A DNA stretch of 64,000 bases, from positions 21,965 through 85,964 of the forward strand of contig NZ_JAIXCQ010000010.1 in NCBI RefSeq assembly GCF_020297055.1, read 5' to 3'. How positions within the stretch are numbered: position 1 is the first letter of the stretch; each line of letters starts with the position of its first letter. Source of the DNA: Isoptericola luteus (lineage in GTDB: Bacteria; Actinomycetota; Actinomycetes; Actinomycetales; Cellulomonadaceae). The notes under the pieces are model-generated. The model saw only the letters and a program-made list of their open reading frames with translations, did not search any database and was not told the origin of the DNA. This document shows, in pieces, positions 43,359-53,253 of this stretch. A program made the position numbers and the translations under genes.

Positions 43359-45350
43359 GTGCGCCGCCGGAACCGCCCTCTCCTCGCCCTCGTGGCGAGT
43401 GCACCCCTGCTACTGTTGCTCGGGGCATGCTCCGGCCCGGACCGCCCGCCGGTCGACGGCGTCACCGACGCGCTCGTGGCCGCGCTGTCGGCGCGCGACC
43501 TGTCCGGCCTGCCGATGCGGGTGGGCGGGTCGGTCGACGCGCAGACCCAGCTCGACCAGATCCTCGAGCCGCTCGAGAAGGCGACAGGGGAGCGGACGCG
43601 CAGCGTCACGGTCGCGGACGTCGGCAGCGCCGTCGAGGAGGACGGCAACGTGACCGTCCCGGTCACGCTCGACTGGACGTGGGAGCTCGCCCAGGGCACC
43701 ACCTGGGACTACGACACGACGGTCGACCTCGCCTACGTGCCTCCCGCCGCCTCCGACGACGAGGGGAGCTGGCAGGTCGTGTGGCGCCCCGACGTGCTCG
43801 TGCCCGACCTGGCGCCCGGTGAGCGGCTCAAGGTCAGGAAGCTGGGGGCGGACCGCGCGGACGTGCTCGACGGCGCCGACGAGCCGATGGTGACGGCGCG
43901 CGACGTCTGGCACCTGGGCGTCGACAAGACGCTGGTCGAGGGCCTGGGCCTGGAGTCGGCCGCCCGCGGTCTCGCCGTCCTGGTGGGCATCGAACCCAAC
44001 GAGTACTTCGCCAAGGTCGAGGCCGCCGGCGACAAGGCGTTCGTCAAGGCGATCACCGTCCGCGACGTCGACGCGGGCGTGGACTTCACGGTGGACGAGG
44101 CGCGCGCGATCCCCGGGGTGCGCGCGATCGACGACACCCTCGAGCTGGCACCCTACGGCTCGTTCGCGGCGCCGGTCCTCGGCCGGTCCGGGGAGGCGAC
44201 GAAGGAGATCATCGCCGAGTCCGAGGGGCGCGTGCAGGCGGGTGACGTCGCCGGGCTGACGGGACTGCAGCGGCAGTACGACGAGCAGCTCGCGGGGGTC
44301 CCCGGCGTCGTCGTGCAGGTGGTGTCGCCCGACGGCTCGGCCAAGGCCCTCGACGGGTCCGCCGCCGCTGCCGACGAGGAGGAGCCGCGCGACCTCTTCC
44401 GCGTGGACGCCGTCGACGGCACCCCCGTGCGCACCACCCTGGACGTCGACGTCCAGACCCGGGCCGAGGACGTGCTGGACGACGTCGACCCGGCCAGCGC
44501 GATCGTCGCGATCGAGCCGTCCACCGGCGAGGTCCTCGCGGCCGCCAGCGGGCCCGGCAGCGAGGGGTGGTCCACCGCGACGCTCGGTCAGTACCCGCCG
44601 GGCTCGACGTTCAAGATCGTCGACGCGCTCGCGATGCAGCGCGCCGGGCTCACCGCGGACTCACCCGTCAGGTGCAGCGACACGATCACCGTGGACGGGC
44701 GCACGTTCGGCAACGTGCCCGGCTACCCCGCCTCGGCGCTGGGCAAGGTCCCGCTGAGCAAGGCGTTCGCGCACTCGTGCAACACGGCGATGATCGCCCA
44801 GCGCGACGTCGTGTCGCAGGCCGACCTGGCGGCCGCGGCCACCGGGCTCGGGTTGGTCGGCGACAAGGCCGCCACGGCGGCGCTCGGCGTGCCCGCGTTC
44901 CTCGGCGCGGTCCCGTCCGAGGCGGGCGAGACGGAGCACGCGGCGTCGCTCATCGGCCAGGGCAAGGTGCAGACGTCACCCCTCGGCATGGCCACGGTCG
45001 CCGCCGGGGTCGTGGCCGGCGCGCCGGTGCACCCCGTCCTGGTGCGCCCCGCCGAGGACGCCGAGGCGCCCGAGACGCCGAAGGGCGCCGTCACCAAGGA
45101 CGAGGCGGCCGTGATCCGGGACCTCATGCACGGCGTGGTGACCGACGGCAGCGCCGACATCCTGCGGGACGTCGACGGCGTCCTCGGGGCCAAGACCGGC
45201 ACCGCGCAGTACGGCGACGGGTCGAAGCAGCACGTGTGGATGGTCGCGATCATGAAGGACCTGGCCGTGGCCGTCTTCGTCGAGGACGGCCACCGCGGCT
45301 CGGACACCGCCGGCCCCCTGATGCACGAGTTCCTGGAGTCCGTGGGCTGA
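43359..45350 (+). CDS. Class B penicillin-binding protein, lipoprotein, MecA-like N-terminal domain
   Basis: 663 residues from GTG at 43359. Lipobox LLGAC predicts a lipid-anchored Cys24, unusual for a high-molecular-weight PBP, which normally has a membrane helix. An NTF2-like MecA_N domain (about 35-150), a dimerisation region, and the transpeptidase follow with Ser416 in STFK, SCN at 473-475 and KTGTA at 612-616. It cross-links peptidoglycan outside the membrane. TAACCT (43346-43351) lies seven bases before the start. Its low-affinity-type N-terminal layout resembles PBPs that can confer beta-lactam tolerance, which is only an inference. Confidence 0.88.
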   Translation: MRRRNRPLLALVASAPLLLLLGACSGPDRPPVDGVTDALVAALSARDLSGLPMRVGGSVDAQTQLDQILEPLEKATGERTRSVTVADVGSAVEEDGNVTVPVTLDWTWELAQGTTWDYDTTVDLAYVPPAASDDEGSWQVVWRPDVLVPDLAPGERLKVRKLGADRADVLDGADEPMVTARDVWHLGVDKTLVEGLGLESAARGLAVLVGIEPNEYFAKVEAAGDKAFVKAITVRDVDAGVDFTVDEARAIPGVRAIDDTLELAPYGSFAAPVLGRSGEATKEIIAESEGRVQAGDVAGLTGLQRQYDEQLAGVPGVVVQVVSPDGSAKALDGSAAAADEEEPRDLFRVDAVDGTPVRTTLDVDVQTRAEDVLDDVDPASAIVAIEPSTGEVLAAASGPGSEGWSTATLGQYPPGSTFKIVDALAMQRAGLTADSPVRCSDTITVDGRTFGNVPGYPASALGKVPLSKAFAHSCNTAMIAQRDVVSQADLAAAATGLGLVGDKAATAALGVPAFLGAVPSEAGETEHAASLIGQGKVQTSPLGMATVAAGVVAGAPVHPVLVRPAEDAEAPETPKGAVTKDEAAVIRDLMHGVVTDGSADILRDVDGVLGAKTGTAQYGDGSKQHVWMVAIMKDLAVAVFVEDGHRGSDTAGPLMHEFLESVG

Positions 45351-45395
45351 CGCCGCCCGGCGGCACGGATCGCGTGGTCTTCGGCGGGGACGTGC

Positions 45396-47441
45396 TCAGG
45401 CGTGCGGCACGTTCTCCTCCAGCTCCGCCAGCCAGGCGGCGGCCGACGCGTCGGACGGCATCCGCCAGTCCCCGCGGGGCGACAGCGCGCCGCCGGCGGC
45501 GACCTTGGGGCCGTTCGGGATGGCGGAGCGCTTGAACTGCGACGCGAAGAACCGGCGGAAGAAGACGACCTCCCACGCCCGGATGGTCGCCAGGTCGTAC
45601 GCTGACCGCTCGTCGTGCGGGAAGTTCGGCGGCCACGCGCCCGTCTCGGCGTCGCGCCAGGCGTGCCACGCGAGGAACGCGATCTTCGAGGGCCGCAGCC
45701 CGTGCCGCAGCGTCCAGAACAGCGTGAAGTCCTGCAGCGCGTACGGCCCCACCACGGCCTCCGTGGACTGGGGCGCCTCGCCCTCGCCGGCCGGCACCAG
45801 CTCGGGGGAGATCTCCTGGGCGAGGATCTCGCGCAGCAGGTCGTTGGTCTCCGCCTCGAACCGCCCCGTGTCCGCCACCCAGCGGATGAGGTGCTGGATG
45901 AGCGTCTTCGGCACGCCCGTGTTCACCGCGTAGTGCGACATCTGGTCGCCCACGCCGTACGTGCACCAGCCCAGCGCCAGCTCTGACAGGTCACCCGTGC
46001 CGAGCACGATGCCGCCGCGGTGGTTCGCCAGCCGGAACAGGTAGTCGGTGCGCAGCCCGGCCTGCACGTTCTCGAAGGTGACGTCGTAGACCTTCTCGCC
46101 CGCGCCGGACGGGTGCCCGAGGTCGCGGAGCATCTGCTGTGCGGCGGGCCGGATGTCGAGCTCCTCGAACGTCACGCCGAGCGACGTCGCGAGCCGCGTC
46201 GCCCGGTCCTTCGTCTCGGACGACGTCGCGAAGCCGGGCATGGTGATCGCGTGGATGTCGGTGCGCGGCCGCCCGAGCCGGTCCATCGCCCGCGCCGCGA
46301 CGATGAGGGCGTGCGTCGAGTCGAGACCGCCGGAGACGCCGACGACGATCTTCGGCTGCCCGATGGACGCCAGGCGCTGCTCGAGCCCGGACACCTGGAT
46401 GCCGTACGCCTCGTAGCAGTCCTGCGCGAGCCGCTGGGGGTCGTCGGGCACGAACGGGAAGCGGTCCACCTTGCGGCGCAGGCCGATGTCGCCCGACGGC
46501 GGGTCCGCCGCCCACGTCACGGTGCGGAAGCGCTCGGTCCGCTCGCCCAGCGCTCGCCGGTTGTCGTCGAAGGAGCCCTGCCGCAGGCGCTCCTGCCGCA
46601 GGCGGTCCAGGTCGACGTCGGCCACGGACCGCCGCGCGCCGTCGGGGAAGCGCTCGGACTGCGCGAGCAGGTCGCCCACCTCGTAGATCATCGTCTGGCC
46701 GTCCCACGACAGGTCGGTCGACGACTCGCCCTGCGCGGCCGCGTAGGCGTAGGCCGCCAGGCCGCGGTGCGACGCCGAGCGCACCATGAGGTGCCGGTCC
46801 TCGGCGCGGGCCACCGTGATGGGGCTCGCGGACAGGTTCAGGAGCACCGTCGCACCCGCGAGCGCGGCCTCGGCCGACGGCGGCACCGGCACCCACAGGT
46901 CCTCGCAGACCTCGACGTGCACGGTGAGCCCCGCCACGTCGGACGCGCGGAAGAGCAGGTCGGGGCCGAGCGGCACGGGCTCCTCGGCGAACGGCAGCGT
47001 GACGGTCGCCCCGGCACGGTCGTCGCCGGGGGCGAACCAGCGCTTCTCGTAGAACTCGCGGTAGTTCGGCAGGTACGACTTGGGGGCGACGCCGAGCACC
47101 CGCCCGCCCTGGACCACGACGGCGCAGTTCAGCAGCCGGTTCCCCACCTCCAGCGGGGCGCCGACGACGAGCATCGGGCGCAGGTCGGCCGACGCCGCCA
47201 CGATCCGTGCGAGCGCGTCGGTCGTGGCCTCCAGCAGCGTGTCGGCGAGGTGCAGGTCGTCGAGGGCGTAGCCGGAGACGCAGAGCTCGGGGAAGACGGC
47301 GACCGCGACCCCGTCGTCGTGGCACGCGCGCGCCTCGGCGAGGATCGCGGCGGCGTTCGCGCGGGGGTCGGCGACGGTGACGGGCACGGTGCAGGCGGCC
47401 ACCCGGGCGAAGCCGTGGGCGTACGCGGAGGAGAAGTCCAC
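45396..47441 (-). CDS. nadE: Glutamine-dependent NAD+ synthase
   Basis: 681 residues. The N-terminal glutaminase (CN hydrolase) has the Glu52, Lys121 and Cys179 triad ([35 protein letters not shown]). The C-terminal synthetase has [16 protein letters not shown] (PP-loop, residues 368-383), [13 protein letters not shown] and the closing loop. It makes NAD+ from deamido-NAD+, ATP and glutamine. TACACT lies six bases before the GTG start at 47441. It is convergent with the PBP gene. Confidence 0.95.
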   Translation of the reverse strand: MDFSSAYAHGFARVAACTVPVTVADPRANAAAILAEARACHDDGVAVAVFPELCVSGYALDDLHLADTLLEATTDALARIVAASADLRPMLVVGAPLEVGNRLLNCAVVVQGGRVLGVAPKSYLPNYREFYEKRWFAPGDDRAGATVTLPFAEEPVPLGPDLLFRASDVAGLTVHVEVCEDLWVPVPPSAEAALAGATVLLNLSASPITVARAEDRHLMVRSASHRGLAAYAYAAAQGESSTDLSWDGQTMIYEVGDLLAQSERFPDGARRSVADVDLDRLRQERLRQGSFDDNRRALGERTERFRTVTWAADPPSGDIGLRRKVDRFPFVPDDPQRLAQDCYEAYGIQVSGLEQRLASIGQPKIVVGVSGGLDSTHALIVAARAMDRLGRPRTDIHAITMPGFATSSETKDRATRLATSLGVTFEELDIRPAAQQMLRDLGHPSGAGEKVYDVTFENVQAGLRTDYLFRLANHRGGIVLGTGDLSELALGWCTYGVGDQMSHYAVNTGVPKTLIQHLIRWVADTGRFEAETNDLLREILAQEISPELVPAGEGEAPQSTEAVVGPYALQDFTLFWTLRHGLRPSKIAFLAWHAWRDAETGAWPPNFPHDERSAYDLATIRAWEVVFFRRFFASQFKRSAIPNGPKVAAGGALSPRGDWRMPSDASAAAWLAELEENVPHA

Positions 47442-47560
47442 CCCCCGAGTGTAGGAACGCCCCTGCGTGGGCGCCGAACACGGGGACGGGAACGCGATGA
47501 CGCCTCGTTCGGGTCCTCCCCGGGTTCGGCCGCCGGGGGAGGCGTGGCTAGGGTCGGGGG

Positions 47561-48394
47561 GTGCCTCTGCTCCCTGCGCTGCCCGGTCGTGCCGCGGCCC
47601 CGCGCGCGTCCTCGCCCATCCCGTTCGCCTCCCGGCTCACCACCGGGCTCGCCGTGCTGCTCGTCACGGCGTCGGCCCTGCTCGGTGCGACGGCGGTGTC
47701 GGTCGGCCTGGCCCCGCCGGCCGCGGCCCACGACCGTCTCGTGTCCGCCGACCCCGAGGACGGCGCCACCCTGGACGAGCCGCCGGGTGTCATCACCCTG
47801 ACGTTCAGCGCGGAGCTGCTGGCCGCGGGCGCTCAGGTCGGCGTCGGTACCCCCGACGGCGACGTCGCAGCGGAGGTCGTCGTCGACGGCGAGGTCGTCA
47901 CCGCGACGCTGCCCGACGGCCTGCCCGCCGGTGACTACGACGTGCGGTGGCGCGTGGTGTCCTCCGACGGCCACCCGATCGAGGGGGAGCTGGGCTACGT
48001 CGTGGCGTCGGCCGCCGAGCGGAGCGTCGCCGCCTCCGACCCGGAGGAGAGCGTCGCGCCGAGCGAGGAGGCCGGTACCGAGCCGTCCGCGTCGGTGGAC
48101 ACCGGCTCGACGGCGCCCGCGACGCCGTCGGCGGACGGGCACCAGCACGCCGCGGGCACGCCGGGAGTCGAGCTCGACGCCGGCGGCGAGGCGGGGTGGG
48201 CGGTCGCTTGGCTGTTCGGCGTGGTGGTCCTCGCCGCGGTCGGGGTGGCCGCCGCGGTCGTGCTGCGCCAGCGCCGGATGCTCGCCGAGCTCGACGAGCG
48301 GACCGCGGCGCGCGGTGACGACGCCGAGTCCGACGGGGGCCGGCCCGACGGCACGGACGACGGCCGGGACGACGCGGGCTCGAGCGGCCGCTGA
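47561..48394 (+). CDS. Copper-resistance CopC-domain protein
   Basis: 277 residues. A long N-terminal signal region ends in PAAAH; the mature N-terminal His (AHDRLVSADP) and VSSDGHPIEG are the CopC copper ligands. After the 100-residue CopC beta-barrel comes a Ser/Pro/Glu-rich stalk and a C-terminal membrane helix (about 215-237) with a charged cytoplasmic tail, so the domain is tethered outside the cell. It probably binds or delivers copper. TAGGGT lies six bases before the GTG. It is convergent with the MFS gene. Confidence 0.87.
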   Translation: MPLLPALPGRAAAPRASSPIPFASRLTTGLAVLLVTASALLGATAVSVGLAPPAAAHDRLVSADPEDGATLDEPPGVITLTFSAELLAAGAQVGVGTPDGDVAAEVVVDGEVVTATLPDGLPAGDYDVRWRVVSSDGHPIEGELGYVVASAAERSVAASDPEESVAPSEEAGTEPSASVDTGSTAPATPSADGHQHAAGTPGVELDAGGEAGWAVAWLFGVVVLAAVGVAAAVVLRQRRMLAELDERTAARGDDAESDGGRPDGTDDGRDDAGSSGR

Positions 48395-48397
48395 CGC

Positions 48398-49726
48398 TCA
48401 GACGGTGGCGCGCGACCGCCGTCGGGCAGCGGACACGAGCGCGAGGATCGCGGGCGCCAGGATCAGCGCACCGACGCCGTTGACGGCGCCGAAGCCGCCC
48501 CAGGCGAGCACCGGGCCGGCCACAGCGGCGGCTGCGGCTCCGGCGTAGTTCATCGCGGCGTCCGAGACTCCCTGCAGGGGCAGCTTGACCTGCGGCTCGA
48601 CCACCGACGCCAGCAGGGCCGACGCACCGATGAGGCACGCCGACCAGCCCAGCCCGAGCACCAGCAGGGCGGCCGCGGTGAGGGTCGGGCCGCCGGCAGG
48701 AGCCGCACCGTGGGCGGCGTGCACCGCCTCGGCCGGGGCCGTGGCGGCAGCCGTCACCCCCAGGACCAGCGCCACGGCCAGCAGGCCGATGCCGACCGCC
48801 GTCGTGCGCACGCCCCCGATCTTGTCCGCGAGCCAGCCGAAGACCGGGCTAAACGCGAACATCCCCACGATGTGCAGGCTGATGACGACGCCCACGACCT
48901 CCAGGGACATGCCCGCGTGCTGCAGGTGCAGCGGCGTCATGACCATCACGACGATCATCACGGCGTGCGCGCAGGCGGGCATGACCAGCCCGAAGCGCGC
49001 GACCGGGTGGTGCCACGCCCACCGCAGCGCGGCACGGGAACCGAGCGGCGGGACGAGCGGCGAGCCCGTGGGCACGGCGTCGTCGTCCCCGTCGGCGCGT
49101 GCGGGAGCCCGGTAGAGGGCCGTGACCACGGTCGACGCGGCGAGCAGCGCCACGAGCGCGAGCACGTACGGCCCGGCCAGCGGCGGCAGGCCGAGGCCGG
49201 CGCCCAGGTCGTCGCCGGGCGCGCTGAGGTTGGGACCCAGCACGGAGCCGACCGTCGTCGCCCAGACGACCACGGACATGGTGCGGGCGCGGCTCGCGGC
49301 GGGGGCGTCGTCGGCGGCGGCGAAGCGCGACTGGAGGGTCACGGCGTTCGCGATGCCGAACAGCCCGATCCCCACGAGCTGGACGGGCAGCGACCCGGCG
49401 ACCGCGGACAGCACGGTGATCAGCGCGCCCGCGGCGGCGAGGGCGTACCCGAGGCCGAGCGCCACGCGCCGTCCGCGCCGGGCCGCGAGGTTCGCGAGGG
49501 GGATGGCGGCGATCGCGGCCGCGAGCACCCCGACGGCCTGCGCCAGGCCGGCGACCGACGTCCCGCCGAGACGTTCGGTCAGGAGCGCGCCCACGGAGGC
49601 TCCGACGGCCACGCCCACCCCGCTGAGGGCGTTGCCCAGCACGAGCGCCGTGAGGTTGCGCCGGCGGTGGCTCTCAGGGCGCGGCGCGGGCACGGGCGTC
49701 CCCGGGGTGGGGGTGGGTCGGGTCAC
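48398..49726 (-). CDS. MFS transporter
   Basis: 442 residues with twelve predicted helices. NLTALVLGNALSGVGVAVGAS begins the first helix, and a charged loop LAARRGRRVALGLGYALAA matches the MFS motif A position after helix 2; FSPVFGWLADKIGGVRTTAVG is its repeat in the second half. Substrate unknown. Start GTG at 49726 is preceded by TACTCT seven bases upstream on its strand. Confidence 0.88.
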   Translation of the reverse strand: MTRPTPTPGTPVPAPRPESHRRRNLTALVLGNALSGVGVAVGASVGALLTERLGGTSVAGLAQAVGVLAAAIAAIPLANLAARRGRRVALGLGYALAAAGALITVLSAVAGSLPVQLVGIGLFGIANAVTLQSRFAAADDAPAASRARTMSVVVWATTVGSVLGPNLSAPGDDLGAGLGLPPLAGPYVLALVALLAASTVVTALYRAPARADGDDDAVPTGSPLVPPLGSRAALRWAWHHPVARFGLVMPACAHAVMIVVMVMTPLHLQHAGMSLEVVGVVISLHIVGMFAFSPVFGWLADKIGGVRTTAVGIGLLAVALVLGVTAAATAPAEAVHAAHGAAPAGGPTLTAAALLVLGLGWSACLIGASALLASVVEPQVKLPLQGVSDAAMNYAGAAAAAVAGPVLAWGGFGAVNGVGALILAPAILALVSAARRRSRATV

Positions 49727-49987
49727 GGGCACGAGAGTAGGACGGCCCACCGACGCGGTCCTCATCGGTGCGGGGGTCACGCGGACGCCCGCGGGCCGTC
49801 CCGGGGCCGGATCAGGTGTGCGGAACGTGAGACTTCCGACCTGTCCGGCACGCCACGCGGGCAAAAGTCGCAGGAATCTGCGGATGTTCCTTAGTGTGTT
49901 CCCCGTCCTCCCGGTGCGACGCCGGGCTGTGACGTGAACGTGACGACGCGCGGTCAGCGTGCGTCGTGATCCGGAGAAGGGATTCAC

Positions 49988-50269
49988 ATGTCGCTGAACA
50001 AGTCCGAGCTCGTCTCGGCCATCGCTGGCAAGGCCGAGCTCAGCAAGGCTGACGCGGAGAAGTTCCTGAACGCGTTCCAGGAGGTCCTCGAGGAGTCGCT
50101 CGGCAAGGGCGAGGCCGTCAAGGTCACCGGCCTGCTGTCGGTCGAGCGTGTCGAGCGTGCCGCCCGCACGGGTCGCAACCCGCGCACCGGCGAGGAGATC
50201 CAGATCCCGGCCGGCTACGGCGTCAAGATCAGCGCCGGCTCGGTGCTGAAGAAGGCCGTCGCCAAGTGA
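49988..50269 (+). CDS. hupB: DNA-binding protein HU
   Basis: 93 residues. MSLNKSELVSAIAGKAELSK, GRNPRTGEEIQIPAG (the DNA-binding arm) and FLNAFQEVLEESL are textbook HU. It lacks the long Lys/Ala tail of mycobacterial HupB. A GGAGAAGGG site precedes the ATG, one of the few strong ribosome sites in this region, as expected for an abundant protein. A strong hairpin follows. Confidence 0.96.
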   Translation: MSLNKSELVSAIAGKAELSKADAEKFLNAFQEVLEESLGKGEAVKVTGLLSVERVERAARTGRNPRTGEEIQIPAGYGVKISAGSVLKKAVAK

Positions 50270-50309
50270 TCCACGGCTGACGCGGCGCCCCGCGTCGTCG
50301 TCGGCCCCA

Positions 50310-50351
50310 CGAAGGCCCGCCCCTCGCCCTGTCGCGAGCGGCGGGCCTTCG
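50310..50351. terminator. Terminator between HU and the convergent membrane-protein gene
   Basis: CGAAGGCCCGC (50310-50320) pairs perfectly with GCGGGCCTTCG (50341-50351), about 40 bases after the HU stop. Confidence 0.85.
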
Positions 50352-50380
50352 TCGTCCGCGACCACGGGTCGAGGGCAGGG

Positions 50381-53044
50381 CTACAGGTCGCCCTTGCGCT
50401 CCAGGAACCGCATGGCCGCCCAGCCGATGGGCACGCGGGCCCAGTAGGTCACGACGCGGTACAGCATCGTCACGGAGAACGCGAGGGACGCGGGGATGCC
50501 GGCAGCGGTGAGGCCGGCGATGAGCGCGCCCTCGACGCCCCCCAGGCCGCCGGGGGTCGGCACCAGGGCGCCCAGCGCGTTGCCGACCAGGTAGACCACG
50601 GCAACGTCGATGAGGCTGAGCGACTGCCCGAACGCGGCGAGCGCGGCGTCGAACGCCAGCACGTACCCGAGCGTCATGACGACGTTGCCGCCCAGCCCGA
50701 GCGCGAGCCGGCCGGGCTGGCCGAGCATCTGCGACAGCCTCGGCCACACCTGCTCGAGGATCGGGCGGGCCTTCTCCCACGCCCAGCGCCGGGCCGCGGG
50801 CACCAGGAGCGTCGCGACGACCGCGAGGGCCACGCCCGAGATCGCGAGCAGCACGGTCGTGGACGGCAGCTCGATGAGGCCGCCGGTGCCGGTGAAGATC
50901 GACAGCACCACGAGCAGCAGCACGGTGACGACGAACTGCGACACCTGCACCAGCGCCACGGTGGCGACCGCCATCGGCATCGCGACCCCGCGCCGCGTGA
51001 GCATCCGCAGGTTGAGGGCAGCCGGCCCGATCCCGGCCGGGGCCGCGAGCGACACGAACGACCCCGCCATCTGCGTCAGGGTCGCGCGCCACAGCGGCAG
51101 CTTCTCGGGGGAGAACGCGGAGAACGTCAGCGCCGCGCCGAACCAGGTGATCGCGCCGAACGCGAAGGACGCCGCCACCCACCACGGGTTCGCCTGAGCG
51201 ATCGCGGCGGCGATCTCCTCGAAGTTCATCGTCGTGACGATCACCGAGACGGCGACGATCATCAGCGTCACCATGATGATCGTGCGGGCGCCGAACCGGG
51301 TGATGTTCTGCGGCTGCACGTCGGCCTGCGGGAGCCGCTCGACGAGGGCGTCGCGCAGCTCGTCCAGCAGCCCCTTCGCGTGGCGCACCTCGGTGCGGGT
51401 CTCGGGCGGCAGCGCGACGGACTGCAGCAGCGGCCCGATGGCGGCGATGTCCTCGTCCGGCAGCGCGCGCACGGCCGAGGCGAGCGCACGGGTCGCCCCG
51501 ACGCGCAGGGCGAGGATCGCGAGCATCTGCGTGAGGTCGAGCCGGCGCGAGAAGGTCGACGAGGCGATCTCGCCCTGCTCCCAGCCGGTCAGCCAGACGT
51601 GGGGGGCGCCGTCGGGGCCGTGGTGCACCAGCAGGACGTCGGGCGTCAACGCGTGGTGGGTCAGGCCGGTGGCGTGCGCCCGGCAGAGCTGCTCCCAGGC
51701 CTGCGCCAGGACGGCGTCGCCGCGCGGCCCCTCGAGCAGCTCGTCGGGGACGTCGCGCAGCGACACGGCGTCGTTCGCGTGCTCCTGGACCAGGACGACG
51801 GAGTCGTCGGCGATGCCGATGCCCTCCAGCCGCGGGGTGCGCACGCCGGCGGCGGTCGCCGCGTACGAGAGCAGGGCGATGCGCTCGGCCGCGGCCTTGA
51901 GCGAGATCGCGGTGCGGCCCTCGATGCCACGCAGCCGCAGAGCCCGCCAGGTACGTGCCAGGGCGCCGATGACGTGCCGGTCGCCGTCGAGGACGACGAC
52001 GTCGCGTCGCGCCCCGTCGTCCGTGAACAGGGCGTACACGCGGTTGTCGCCGGCGCGGGTGAGGGCGACGGCGGCCGCGTCGGCGGAGTCCTCGGCCGGG
52101 TCCTCTTCCGGCAGGCCCTCGGGGAGGCCGCCGGAGGGCGTCACCTCCGCGCCGGCGGCGTCGAAGGACGCCGTCGGGTCGTCCGGCGCGTCGGGAACCT
52201 CGGAGTCGACGTCGGCGGAGGTGTCGCGCACGCGCACCAGCGCCGACGGCTGGAACCCGGCGCGACGCACGGCGGCCACCAGGTCCGCGCCGTACGCCCG
52301 CTCGCTGCGCACCCCGGAGACGTACTGGACGGCCTGCCCGGCGAGCCGGCCCAGCAGCAGGGCGACGAGCACGCCCGGCAGCGCGACCTGGCCCGTGATG
52401 AGCGCGATGAACAGCGCGAGGTACAGCACGTTCCACGACCAGCGGACCGTGCGCCGTCGCGTGCGCGGGCCGGCTGTCGTCAGGAGCCCGGCGATCGCGG
52501 CGACGTAGCCGGGGACGGTCAGGCTCCAGGTGCCGCCGGTGCGCACGGAGAGGCCCCGGATCAGCTCGTCGCTGCCGAACTGGTACAGGAGCACCACCGT
52601 GAGGATGCCGAGCAGGAGCCCGAGCGCCGCCGCGCAGATCGACTCCACGACCTGCCGGCCCAGGCGCCGGATGCCGAGCTCGACGAGCACCGCCGCGGGG
52701 ACGAAGAGCGTCACCAGGCCCTCGAGCACCGCGACGGGGATGTACAGCAGCCGGGCGAGCAGCGTGCTGAAACTCTGCACGTCCTCCGTGACGCCCTCGG
52801 TGGTGGCGTGCGCGTAGACGGACATCACGAGCACCAGGGCGACCCCGAGGGCGCTGATGACCATGCCGAGCATGTCGGAGGGGTGCCGCACCCGGGGCTC
52901 CGGGGTGTCGACGACGCGTACCAGGTCGTCGCCCCGGTCGGACGCCTGGACCTCCCCGCCGAGGAGCGCCTGCAACGGCCCGGTGGGCGGCGGGTGGTCG
53001 TGCGACGGCACCGGGGCGGGGCCTGCGGTGCTCGCTCCGGACAT
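50381..53044 (-). CDS. LPG-flippase-like membrane protein with a degenerate kinase-like domain
   Basis: 887 residues. An N-terminal membrane domain (about 58-245), an acidic linker, a soluble aminoglycoside-phosphotransferase/kinase-like domain (about 325-560), and a C-terminal eight-helix domain (about 585-880) of the lysyl-phosphatidylglycerol flippase (MprF N-domain/UPF0104) type with LVPTPGGLGGVEGALIAGL near the end. The kinase-like part has THHALTPDVLL (462-472) where HxD-xxxxN is expected, and WLTGWEQGE where DFG should be, so it is probably a pseudokinase. It may move or sense lipids at the membrane. The ATG at 53044 is preceded by TAGACT seven bases upstream. Confidence 0.82.
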   Translation of the reverse strand: MSGASTAGPAPVPSHDHPPPTGPLQALLGGEVQASDRGDDLVRVVDTPEPRVRHPSDMLGMVISALGVALVLVMSVYAHATTEGVTEDVQSFSTLLARLLYIPVAVLEGLVTLFVPAAVLVELGIRRLGRQVVESICAAALGLLLGILTVVLLYQFGSDELIRGLSVRTGGTWSLTVPGYVAAIAGLLTTAGPRTRRRTVRWSWNVLYLALFIALITGQVALPGVLVALLLGRLAGQAVQYVSGVRSERAYGADLVAAVRRAGFQPSALVRVRDTSADVDSEVPDAPDDPTASFDAAGAEVTPSGGLPEGLPEEDPAEDSADAAAVALTRAGDNRVYALFTDDGARRDVVVLDGDRHVIGALARTWRALRLRGIEGRTAISLKAAAERIALLSYAATAAGVRTPRLEGIGIADDSVVLVQEHANDAVSLRDVPDELLEGPRGDAVLAQAWEQLCRAHATGLTHHALTPDVLLVHHGPDGAPHVWLTGWEQGEIASSTFSRRLDLTQMLAILALRVGATRALASAVRALPDEDIAAIGPLLQSVALPPETRTEVRHAKGLLDELRDALVERLPQADVQPQNITRFGARTIIMVTLMIVAVSVIVTTMNFEEIAAAIAQANPWWVAASFAFGAITWFGAALTFSAFSPEKLPLWRATLTQMAGSFVSLAAPAGIGPAALNLRMLTRRGVAMPMAVATVALVQVSQFVVTVLLLVVLSIFTGTGGLIELPSTTVLLAISGVALAVVATLLVPAARRWAWEKARPILEQVWPRLSQMLGQPGRLALGLGGNVVMTLGYVLAFDAALAAFGQSLSLIDVAVVYLVGNALGALVPTPGGLGGVEGALIAGLTAAGIPASLAFSVTMLYRVVTYWARVPIGWAAMRFLERKGDL

Positions 53045-53113
53045 GAGCCGCAGTCTAGGTCGTGCGGCCCTTCCTGGCCGGTGACTCGTGCCCGGCGTGG
53101 TGGTAGGTTGCCC

Positions 53114-53159
53114 GATCACGATGCGGTCACGAGTGTGGTCGTGACCCACGACCGTGATC
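53114..53159. promoter_or_regulatory. Nested palindrome in the divergent promoter region
   Basis: GGTCACGA (53125-53132) is mirrored by TCGTGACC (53139-53146) with a 6-base centre, and GATCACG (53114-53120) by CGTGATC (53153-53159) around nearly the same centre. It lies between the flippase-like gene and the peptide transporter operon and may be an operator. Confidence 0.6.
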
Positions 53160-53253
53160 TGGGCGACACTGCGGTGTGCTAGAAACGCCCGCATCGTGAC
53201 CAGGGTGACGGCGTCCGTGCTGTGGCCCGTCCTGGAGAAGGAGATCCCCGAAG

